NCBI GenBank assembly: GCA_963931865.1
Contig: OZ007506.1
Location: 2,221,926 to 2,285,925 of the forward strand
Source: Axinella damicornis
Lineage: Eukaryota; Porifera; Demospongiae; Axinellida; Axinellidae
DNA: 64,000 nt
Direction: 5' to 3'
Shown here: positions 30,982-45,454 of the stretch, one piece after another
Position numbering within the stretch: position 1 is the stretch's first letter
Layout: each line of letters starts with the position of its first letter
Made by a program: the position numbers and the translations under genes
Notes under the pieces: model-generated
Databases searched by the model: none
Seen by the model: the letters and a program-made list of their open reading frames with translations, nothing else
What the model was told of the DNA's origin: nothing

Positions 30982-33900
30982 AACGCATGACTAGTGCTGA
31001 TCAAGTCGAGGGTTTTAACCTCGAGCTTGGGACAAGATCACTGCAGATTTGCATGTGGTTGGTGGTTACTACAGGAGAAGTGATCACTATCCTGTCAGAC
31101 GACCGGCACCAACCCCAAGTTAATGCCTCATTCTATTGATATGTTGTATTCTGACTGGGTACGAACTTTATAGTTTAAAGTACCTGCCAGAACAAAGCCG
31201 ACGATGGCCGCGTGCAGCTCTCCGTCATCTGGGTTCACCTTCCTTGCACGCTTTATGGACTGCAGCATTAGCAGAAATTTACCTACAGGGAGACAAACAA
31301 GAGAGAGAGGTGTCTTCTGGAAAGAGCAATATGTTAGCATTACAAATCAGAAGTCCTAAGAGTTTGAAATTTATCGCAAATGGAACCGTGTCACGAACAG
31401 CAACTTGGCTCCCCCTGATGACTTGGGTGCAAACGGCTACAACTTGGGCACTTGGTTCAGCCACAGCAGCTGCCACTGGCTACATAACTGTTGTTAGTTA
31501 TGCTAATTAAGTAACTGCATATACCGAAACGCATGGGAGTGGGACACAGGTGGTCTCGGAATGGGACTCACGTCTCCTAGAGTGAATGGAATAGGCGAGT
31601 AGGTGGGATTGAATCCTCCTCGGGCATAGGGTCTGCAGGGGGACGAGGAGCTTGATGGCCTCTTCCAGTGGATTCTCCACCTGCACACACACATGGAAGA
31701 GAAGGGCTTCATCATACATTAGTGTGTGTGTGTCTGTCTATGGTCTGTCTGTCTGTCTATGGTCTGTCTGTCTGTCTATCTGTCCGTCCAATGCAAGTCA
31801 GGTGTTCAGAAAGCAAGACAAAATGCCAATGCCGCCAATGCTCTTCGCCAGAGATACTATCACAAAAGGCTGTCGGTACGTCAGAGTATTGAGCTACGCC
31901 AGACCTACACAGACCCAGTGAGGAGTGAGAGCTCTCGAGACTGCTGAAGAGAGAATCGCCATGTACCGTGCTAACATGAACGCCACAAGCGGGGCGAGAA
32001 TTTGTCACAATCGGGAAGCAGTAGCTGAAGCCAGTGAAGCAAACAAAGTACAGATAGTTGGTTTAAATCCTCTACAACCGCATTACAGTTACTCACAGAA
32101 ATCAATTCTTTGGGGTCAAATCTTGACTCTCTCTTTTCCTCTGCCTTTTCATCTTCCAGCTTGTTCTGTGGCTTGTTCTCTAGAGGGAGAGGGGGAAGTG
32201 AGGTAATCATACACGTACATGTACAGTGCACACTCCCTACACACAGCCACTGTTTCATCCATAAAGGAAGTTTGAAACGTCACTCTGTCATAGCCTCGTT
32301 CCCAGGCCCGCACCAGTTTGGTTGCACAAAGAACGGCAGAGGGCCTGGTACATCTTATCACATGCGTGACGTGGCAAATATGGTGTCAACAGAATTTGCC
32401 AAGTTTCCAAAACCGGCAACTGTTGTCAACAAAGTTCCAATAGTACATAGCTCCCCTCTTTACCCTACCAACAAAGGTCAGCACTTCCTGCTCACCCTTC
32501 TTCTCCTCCTGTGCCTTTGCTTGCGCTTTCAGCTTCGCCTTTCTTTGTTTGCGCTGCCTCTTTTTCAGCTCTGAAGCTGAGAGACTGCCTGAAGGGGCGT
32601 GTTGTGTGTGTGTGTGTGTGTGAAGATGGAAGAGATTAAATCTGACACTGAGAACAGAGACTGCAGTCAGGGGGGAGAGAAGCAAATGGTAGGGAGCAGT
32701 GAGACTCAGAAGGAGGGGACAGTCAAGACTGACTTTCATCCTCAGTGGGTCCGTTCAGTTCGGCCATCTTGGCTGATGGGTTGTCATGGAGATAGAGATA
32801 GATCTGTGCAGGGTAGACATAGGGAGGTCTTATGTATGTACATGACTCATACCACACATATGCAGAGCACTGTCCATAGCACAAACACAAATATACGTGC
32901 AAGTTTGAAGTATGCAACACATAGTTTGTTACAATCAACCTCAATGGCATTCTTGGCTGTCTCGAAATAGAATGGATGGTCTTTTAGTGAGTCCTCCAGA
33001 CGAAGAACTCTGCAAGTGCAAAGTAACGAACATGTGTTACTATGGAGCAACCAATGAAGTTAACACTGGAAGATGTGGTGACCATTAGGAAATGTGCATG
33101 TTCCAATTCCTAAAGCAGCTAGCAGCACTCAGAGGACAACACTCTCTCCCTCCTTATTCACAAACAGTAACTCACTACTGGCTCACTCGATGTACACTAA
33201 CTCTAACATAAACCTTGCTACTAGTTCACCAGATGTAGGCTAACACAAACCATGCTACTAGCACACCCGATGTAACTAAAACCTTGCATCCGAGGAAGGT
33301 TAGCTCAAATCTTGCTACTACAACCTTACCTCACCCGATGTAGGCTAACGCTAATCCGATGTAGGTTAGCTGAAACAACCTTAGCTCACCCGATGTAGGC
33401 TAACGCTAATCCGATGTAGGTTAGATGAAACAACCTTAGCTCACCCGATGTAGGCTAACGCTAATCCGATGTAGGTTAGATGAAACAACCTTAGCTCACC
33501 CGATGTAGGCTAACGCTAATCCGATGTAGGTTAGCTGAAATAACCTTAGCTCACCCGATGTAGGCTAACGCTAATCCGATGTAGGTTACATGAAACAACC
33601 TTAGCTCACCCGATGTAGGCTAACGCTAATCCGATGTAGGTTAGATGAAACAACCTTAGCTCACCCGATGTAGGCTAACGCTAATCCGATGTAGGTTTGA
33701 TGAAACAACCTTACCTCACCCGATGTAGGCTAACGCTAATCCGATGTAGGTTAGATGAAACAACCTTAGCTCACCCGATGTAGGCTAACGCTAATCCGAT
33801 GTAGGTTAGATGAAACAACCTTAGCTCACCCGATGTAGGCTAACGCTAATCCGATGTAGGTTAGCTGAAACAACCTTAGCTCACCCGATGTAGGCTCTTA

Positions 33901-35741
33901 TGGTCATCTTCCTCATGCAGTAGGTGTGGAAGTCAAACTGGTCATCCACAATGTCCATGAAGTGCTACAAGTAGATCAGAGGACAAAGGTCAAAGGGCAA
34001 GGTTCAAAGGGCCGGGCTCAAATGTCATCACATGAGGAGTGACCACACATAATATTATACCACCAGAGGATGACGACAGTATGAAACTTACTAGGCTCCC
34101 CCCCCCCCCCCAAAAAATAAAAATATTACACTCCTGGTAGGGGAAAAATTGTGCCGCGTAAATAATATAATTAATTAATTAATATAATGTTTGAGTACTT
34201 AGGCTTGGCCTACAGAAATTCTGACTATACTTCCGTGATCACTATCATGCCCTGACCGGAATGTAAAAAGTTGGTGTTGAAACTCACCTTGGTGGTGGAG
34301 ATATGAGCGCTTTTGTCTCGCCGTGGCTGCCATTGCTCGAGCGCTCTCTTCGACTTCCGGTGGCAGTACCGTTCTTAGGAAAGGCACACGAAGATTCTGA
34401 CCACACGGCCGTGATCGCTGTCGTTCACTGACGCTTGCATGCCAAAACTCACCGTGCTGGCTAAGTTGTGAGTGCTGTATAATGTCTAGTCTTCCTTTTG
34501 GTCGCCATTGGCTCGCGATCGACTGGAGCGTGGTTGCCACGTGGCATGTGCGTTAATTGGAACGAATTGCGATACTAGCTTGCGCTACGGCGAGTCGTAA
34601 ACCGGGGTTGCAATGCACTTGGGAGCACTCAATCTGATCTTCCCTATATATAGCTATCATGGTACTCACGTCATGTGTGACAATTGGAACGAACTGTGCT
34701 ATCGCGGCTACCAGGAGTGCGGTTGCCCCTCGAAAATAAACAAATTAAAATAGGTGACAGCATTGCTAGGACTTAGTACACCCAGCTGACCTTGTCAATC
34801 TCGTGCAGCTTCTGCAGTGCATGCCCCAGCTTGCCGATTCTTCGGAAGGCCAGGGCCATTTCTGTTTGGAACCACATGCACTGCATCTCATCCATAGTCT
34901 GAAGTGGGGGGAGTCCCTCCTGAGGTAGTGAGAATTTCACCATGAACATGACATCATCGGGAATTACATTTTGGTGATCACAATCAAATGCCGTCTCACT
35001 AGTCAAATCATCAACTCCTCCCTTCCTCCAACTTCTCCCTCCTCCTCTTTTCCCCGATCCCTCCATCTCTTCGTTCTAATACTTTCACTCTACATGTACC
35101 TACTCCGGATCCCCTCCCCTCCCCCTCCCCTCACCCCTCCCCCTCCCCTCCCCTTCCCTCACCCTTGTGAACAGTCCAGCCATCTCGACTGCCTTGTCAA
35201 TCTGGTTGATTCTGAGCAGGTATTTGACACACTTGCAGTTGACGTATCTGTCCGCAGTATCTAGGGTCCTTGCCTCTTCTATCCACCGAGCAGCCTCACT
35301 GTAGTCACCAGCATGCTACAGGAACAGGTACCAAACCGTATGTTGGCTCTGCCTTCAACTGTAGATAGCATCCACATAGTCTACACAGCTAGAGGAACAA
35401 CTTGAATACCTTGCAGATCCGAGCCTTAAGCATGTACAGCTGCACATCAGTCGGTGTGTGCTCTATTGCCTCCGAGATGAACTTGACAGCCTGGACATGG
35501 TCTCCTACTCTGTCGTAGTGCTGGGCTAATAGGAAGGTGGTCCAGAGGAGGGTGCTAGGAGGCTCTGGAGGGCCAGTATCTGGTGGGAGGAGGGAAGGGA
35601 AGAGGTGAGGAGAGGGGAGGAGGGGATGGGGGAGGGAGCGGGAATAGAGGGAAGGGGGGGGGGGGGGGGGGGGGGGAGAGGGGATGAGGGAATAGAGGGA
35701 AGGGGAGGGGAGGGGAGAGGGGATGGGGGAATAGAGGGAAT

Positions 35742-35777
<36 letters not shown>

Positions 35778-37351
35778 GCGGGAATAGAAGGGAGGGGGTG
35801 AGGGAGGGATAGAAAGAAGGCAGTTTAAAGGCAAACCCATACGCACAGTGGCAACAGCCACTTACCATCCAGGTGGAACTGTCTGCAACTCTTCAATGAT
35901 TCCACATAGCCATTCACCATTTCATCAATCACTTTCTTCTGCAGGCAGAAACAAAATACAAATAAGATCAGACAAGCAAAAGAAAGACTCATCCAGGCTG
36001 TCATTCCATCACGACAGCAGAAGTGGTTAACTGTTAGGTGACAATACCTTAGCGGGGTTATTGTAGAGCCCCCTGAATTGTAGAGCCCCCTGATGTCATG
36101 AAGAGCGAAGGCACTCCTTTGTGGAGGGACCGTCGAAGATACTTGTCAAGTAACCTCACAAACACCTCCCCTGGATAACCAATAAAAGGCTCATAAAGAC
36201 AGACATTTGTAGACACTATACTTATGCCTGTACTAATGACAGCTAGGGAGAAAGCGGGCTTTAGGAACATGATGAGACACGGGTCCAAAGGTCAATAGGA
36301 ATCAAGACAGGTCAAAGGTCACATTGGACTGAGAGAAATAGAAGTCAGTACAACAGTAACAACAGGTGGTTGTCCAGCAACAGCTAAGCTCTAACAAAGC
36401 AATTGCTCTTTGGTCATGAGTATGCACCACACCGGGTCTACCAACCATCAACATATCAAGCAGTGTCTATCATCCTCCAATGCATCACACCGGTTCTACC
36501 AACCTGAGGTGAAGCTAAGGTGATTCTCCTGGCTACGTGGGAGCGAGGGAACTCTTCTTGGAGGGCATTGTAGTGCTGTAGTTTGTCCTCCTCTGAGTCT
36601 GCACAGGAAGAGAAAATATGTACTGAGCTTAACCCACCTGGAGAGTACTGGAGATTACTGGAGATTACTAGAGATTACTGGAGATTACTAGAGATTACTG
36701 CATTGGAGTAACAGCTCTGGATGATGACATGCACTATTGTGTGTCTATAGATGTCTGGCCACTCACCCAGTTTAAGGCACTTCTCCAGGCACTCGTAGTA
36801 TCTATAGTTCCCTGGGTTTCCTGTGGATGAGATCACGATACATTATCCCTGCCTCCGACAACCGACCTAATGTCCATGTAGACCTTAGCTGTATGGCAGT
36901 CAGAGAGAAGAAGAGAGGAAAGGGGGAGAGCAAGGGTGGAGGGAGGGAGGGAGGGTGGGTGGGTGGGTGGGAGGGAGGGGGAGGGGAGGGAGGGGAGGGA
37001 GGGAGTGAGTGAGGAGGGAGGGAGGGAGGGAGGGAGGGAGGGAGGGAGGGAGGGAGGGAGGGAGGGAGGGAAGGAGCAAGAGGAAGGGGTGTGCTGTATT
37101 ACACAATCAAGAGTTCATAACAATACAGTGTATCTCCGTACTTTTAGACCGGAGTTAAGTCCCATACCCTTGGTTTCCCAGATGGTGAGGGTATCACAGA
37201 TGTGTGGTTCAAATTGGGAGATGTGTTTGAGGGGCATCCTCTCCCTTCCCCGCCTCCATCATCAGCTGTACCTCGTACAGGATCATCTCACTGAACTCGT
37301 AGTCTGGTTTCGTCTGTGTGTGTGTGTGAGTGTGTGTGTGTGTGCATGTGT

Positions 37352-37402
<51 letters not shown>

Positions 37403-40026
37403 CGTGTGCGTGTGCATGTGCGTGTGCACATGTACACATGTATGCATGTGCAAGTATGAGAACAGGACACACATCCACATATCACCCTACACATACTCAC
37501 CTGCCCTACGTTCTGGGTCTTCCTGTACTCCGCCATGACCTTCATGGCCATGGGGTAATCTCCCAGCAGAAGGTAGGACAGTGAGTACCCCACCCACGAG
37601 CTCCGCTGGGCGGGACGTGCCCGCAGCAGCTGGTAGCGTGTGTCCTAAAGAACAGGGAACAGGATCATCACAATTATCGGTGAAGACAATGGAGCTGATT
37701 GTGTATGCTCTGGACAAATCCATCTTACGAGTACCTCAGCCAAGTTGCTATAGTAACTACATGAATGTTCTCACCCTAAAGCCCTCCAGGTCTCTCATCT
37801 GGATCTGCAGCAGCGACAGGTCTCTGAGGATCTGGACATTCTCCTGGAGAGAAAAGACGTGGTACGCAAAAAGCTCAAAAAAGAGGAACTTATGATCCCC
37901 CAACACCACAAATGGAATGGAACAGAAACAGCAATACAGTACGGGGATGGGACGCACCTTGTCCCACTTGAGGGCATTCCTGTAGCACTTGGTGGCTTCC
38001 TCATACTTCTTATCGGATCGTTGAAGCAGACCGTACACATGCCAGCCTTCATAGAGGTTGAGGAAACTTTCGAGAACTTAGACATGATGTACATGTAGCA
38101 TGTCACCGAGCTATATACACCAATTGTCATGCCACATCACTGCAGCAAGGTCACAGGATTTCTTGTAGCATAGTCATGTGATTTCGCATACTAACAGTAT
38201 AATCACATAACTTTAACCCCACCCACATCCCATCCTCTGCTTGAACTATAGCAGTGAGTCTCGTGCAATTGAGTCCCATGCTCAAGGCTCCTTGCAGTTA
38301 CAAGGGATACAGACGTGGCTCTTGATGTCGTTCTTGAGTCCCCTCCTCACATGCTCATATGCTTCTTCCTTGCGACCCACACAGTTCAGGATCAGCCCTT
38401 TCATTGCCAGTGTCTCTGCAGAAGGGATAAGAACAGCATGTAATATTTCTTGCAGGTGTGTGCTCTTCTAGTTCCTGCCCCCTCCCCCTCTTCTGTCCAT
38501 CCCCTCCTCCCTTTCTCCTTCTGTCGGGCAATCTCCCTTTTCCTTCACCCCCCGTCACCCTCTCCTTCTACCCCTCCTGTCCCCTCTCTCCTTCTCCCCC
38601 TCCCATCCCCTCTCTCCTTCTCCCCCTCCCATCCACTCTCTCCTTCTCCCCCTCCCATCCCCTCTCTCCTTCTCCCCCTCCCATCCCCTCTCTCCTTCTC
38701 CCTATTCCGTCCCCTCTCTCCTTCTCCCCCTCCCGTCCCCTCTCTCCTTCTCCCCCTCCCGTCCCCTCTCTCCTTCTCCCCCTCCCGTCCCTTCTCTCCT
38801 TCTCCCCCTCCCGTCCACTCTCTCCTTCTCCCCCTCCCGTCCCCTCTTTCCTTCTCCCCCTCCTCCATCCCCTCTCCTCCTTCCCTCCTCCCCTTCCTCT
38901 GTCCCCTCACTGCCCTCTCTCCTTCTCCCCTGGCCTCCTCACACTACTTCAACACAAACACACTTACCGCCATGTTCACTGAATTTGGGATTGGAGAGAA
39001 TCTGCCGTGAAAACTTCAGACCGTTCTTGTACTGCTTGCACTCGTAACTGCGCTGCAAGGGCCAAGGGAAGAAATAACATTGTCATTGTCATTTTAAGTC
39101 TAAATAAATGAGTTCAATTCCAGCCCAGCAGACTATGAATACTGCAGTACACACAATCCTCACAAGCCAGCTCTTCTACTCCACCCACTTCCCGGCATTG
39201 CACAAGACCACGCAACTGGGGTCAATTGCTCTCCTCTTATGAAAATTGCTTGATTGAGGCTACCTACTCCCCCTCCTATTCAAGTGGTTAATCTCCATAC
39301 TCTATACTACTCACAATCCTGAACTGCATACAAACAGCAGTGCGCACAGGGACAAAAAAACACATGATCATGGGATGCTGATAACAAGATGGACTTGTAA
39401 GTGAACAACTGCAGCAAGTACATGTATTCCCAACACGATACCAGTAGATAAAGCTGATAGGATGCATGACTGTGCATACGATGTCACCTTCATATATACT
39501 TCTGGTTATGTGCTGGAGGGCAAGTGGAAGCATGGAGCGTGCATTTAGCGGATTATGCAACAGGCTAGCAACGACATTCAACATACCGGAAGAAGAGAAT
39601 GGCTACATGCTGGAATGTTGATCGAGTCTCAAGTAGGATGAGCCAAATATCTCTCTAGATCTTTGAAACCTTCCATATTGTATTACGATGCCTGTGCACA
39701 TCCCCTACTGGACAAGCTCTAACTTTGCATCGACATTCTACCTTTTAAAGCGCAATGTCATGGAAGGATTGAACTAGCAGTACTCTAGACGTGCATGGCT
39801 ACAAGGGTCATCAGACTCTATCTACTACAAATAGGGCAGTTTGCAGAGACTGGATCCCCCCCCCCCCCCCCGATTCATAAATCATTCCTCATAATAATTG
39901 CCGTTTCTTTCTTTCCCAGCTGTTCCCACCCACCCAGGTCCCGGCTAGCTATACACACATACTTACCACCACCTTCTTGAAAATACCATTCTCCTTTTGG
40001 GGCAGCTTCGGGTTCCCGGTAGACAT
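28476..40026 (-). CDS. NAA15: NatA auxiliary subunit NAA15 (TPR protein), 24 exons, two frame lesions
   Basis: This gene encodes the ribosome-anchoring TPR scaffold of the NatA N-terminal acetyltransferase. Exons, 5' to 3': 39967-40026, 38968-39052, 38311-38415, 37958-38046, 37775-37843, 37501-37644, 37168-37313, 36767-~36880, 36500-36598, 36048-36170, 35866-35938, 35410-35579, 35163-35315, 34791-34919, 33885-33964, 32940-33009, 32734-32803, 32496-32588, 32097-32179, 31572-31680, 31184-31282, 30763-30909, 30452-30549, 28476-28718. Diagnostic stretches: [63 protein letters not shown], the basic [44 protein letters not shown]. Nearly all junctions keep phase. Two do not: a one-base excess in exon 7 and a 17-base tandem duplication with stop in exon 10. 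The acceptor of exon 8 is uncertain. Confidence 0.93.
28772..29616. mobile_element. Non-autonomous DNA element with 28-bp terminal inverted repeats, NAA15 intron 23
   Basis: The ends ATCAGTACAGATCACAGCTA and its exact complement at 29597-29616 extend to 28-bp arms (through AAGTTAAC). Inside both ends are many copies of CGCGAGTA / ACACGCG motifs in both orientations, typical of subterminal transposase-binding repeats in hAT-like elements. There is no transposase frame. I could not see a clear target-site duplication. Confidence 0.78.
29619..29882. mobile_element. Adjacent foldback element, about 264 bp
   Basis: The left end TACCTTAGCCGCTCGTTATT and the right end, in reverse complement, TACCGTAGTTGCTCGTTATA match well. 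The inner parts share GCTTATAAGCGAGATGCACT against GGCTATAAGTGAGCTGCACC. It abuts the preceding element and lies in the same NAA15 intron. Confidence 0.7.
30557..30710. repeat. GGGA/TCCC tract next to NAA15 exon 23
   Basis: Nearly pure GAGGGAGGG on the plus strand, hence CCTCCCTC on the transcribed minus strand. It ends within about 10-20 bases of the exon 23 acceptor, so it forms an extended pyrimidine tract. Confidence 0.9.
30918..30980. repeat. (TG)n microsatellite next to NAA15 exon 22
   Basis: About thirty TG units on the plus strand, read as (CA)n in the transcript, just upstream of the exon 22 acceptor. Confidence 0.95.
31728..31790. repeat. TCTG-rich low-complexity tract
   Basis: Repeats of TGTCTGTCTATGGTC in NAA15 intron 19, between exons 19 and 20. 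Confidence 0.85.
33225..33900. repeat. 55-bp minisatellite that includes the NAA15 exon 15 donor site
   Basis: About ten regular 55-bp units (GAAACAACCTTAGCTCACCC then GATGTAGGCTAACGCTAATC and CGATGTAGGTTAGAT) follow several degenerate ones on the left. On the minus strand each unit contains AGCCTACATCGGGTGAGCTA, the same string that forms the end of exon 15 and its splice donor at 33885. The array therefore begins in coding sequence and repeats a potential 5' splice site through the intron. Confidence 0.95.
34195..34720. repeat. Diverged tandem repeat in NAA15 intron 14
   Basis: Two imperfect copies of about 170 bp: ATTCTGACTATACTTCCGTG...GCCATTGCTCGAGCG and ATTCTGACCACACGGCCGTG...GCCATTGGCTCGCGAT. 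A further echo follows: TTAATTGGAACGAATTGCGA against ACAATTGGAACGAACTGTGC. No coding potential was judged real. Confidence 0.6.
35105..35162. repeat. CCCCTCC tract next to NAA15 exon 13 donor
   Basis: C-rich on the plus strand, so G-rich in the transcript, immediately downstream of the exon 13 donor. Confidence 0.85.
35585..35815. repeat. G-rich tract next to NAA15 exon 12 acceptor
   Basis: GGGGA repeats and two long G runs on the plus strand (at about 35657-35677 and 35743-35777). In the transcript this is a pyrimidine tract of about 230 bases ending close to the exon 12 acceptor. Confidence 0.9.
36905..37078. repeat. GGGA/GGGT tract upstream of NAA15 exon 8
   Basis: GAGGGAGGGAGGGTGGGTGG-type repeats on the plus strand; CCCTCCC on the transcript side of the exon 8 acceptor. 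Confidence 0.9.
37315..37425. repeat. (TG)n tract at NAA15 exon 7 acceptor
   Basis: Long TG repeat with a few interruptions, beginning within a few bases of the exon 7 acceptor; (CA)n in the transcript. Confidence 0.93.
38470..38940. repeat. CTCTCCTTCTCCCCCTCCCRTCC minisatellite
   Basis: About fifteen to twenty imperfect units of roughly 23 bases in NAA15 intron 2. It is C/T-rich on the plus strand. Frames on either strand give proline/serine- or glycine/arginine-rich artefacts. Confidence 0.93.
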
Positions 40027-40303
40027 GCTGGCAGCTACCTGCACCTAGGTACTGGGTTCATAGATACACAGCAACTATTGCCCGCTAAGGTTTTTGCGCA
40101 GGAACGAACACCACACTTCTCGCCGTCTTCGTCTCTTAGTGAGAACTCGCCATTTCCAGAGAAAAGGCTCAACCTCCACCAATTCTTCCTCTTCCCTCAG
40201 CCATTTTTCGCTTGCACGTGGAATTGACTGTTTCACGTGATCAGCAAAACTAGGAGGAGTCAGCTGTTGATGTGAATGTTTCGTTTGTGCTGCTGTTTGG
40301 ACA
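40027..40303. promoter_or_regulatory. Shared head-to-head promoter region, NAA15 and RNF121
   Basis: The two ATGs, 40026 (minus) and 40304 (plus), are 277 bases apart in opposite directions, and both 5' leaders must fit in between. Bidirectional use is inferred from spacing only. Confidence 0.6.
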
Positions 40304-44977
<4,674 letters not shown>

Positions 44978-45454
44978 TCTCTGCACCATATGACTGTACA
45001 TGCAGGTTGGCATTCTTGTTTTCTGCAATTGAATTGGTCTATACATGGGAATTACCCTCTGTATAACCGTGAGTTATATAGTGCATGATGTTTATATCGA
45101 CTCCAGCCCATAACATTGCACAATTCTACATGCAATTATAAGATTAACACTGACCCACATCATCGTCTATACCTGCGTGTTCAATTAACCAATTATAATT
45201 ATGTGATATAATATTTTACGTACATGTACTGGCCAGGCCAGGTACAGATGCATTTGGTGGAAATTCCACAACAGAGCGCTCTTCTTTCCCAACAAATATA
45301 TAATTATTATGCAGTGGTGAAGTTCGTAATATACAGAGTACCTGCAACTAAAGAGATGCTTATGGCTGGTATACAGTGTAAACTGCAAAACAATGTGTAA
45401 CGGAATGTAACAAAATGTGTGAATGATAGATGTTCAAAATATTAAACACAAATG
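44978..45454. other. Spacer between convergent RNF121 and the coiled-coil gene
   Basis: AT-rich sequence holding the 3' ends of both genes. No gene, repeat family or clear polyadenylation signal was recognised. Confidence 0.6.

Noticed and set aside
36500..36598. A third frame lesion in NAA15 between exons 9 and 10
   Set aside because: With a GTTGGT donor the phases clash, but using the GTAGAA donor four bases further on restores frame at the cost of one extra residue. No lesion is needed.
38450..39010. Proline/serine-rich protein in the C/T tract
   Set aside because: It spans a simple-sequence minisatellite in an NAA15 intron and runs on to overlap exon 2 antisense; it is compositional only. 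Frames at 30386-30750, 35389-35868, 36936-37593, 42003-42301 and 61127-61360 are rejected for the same reason.
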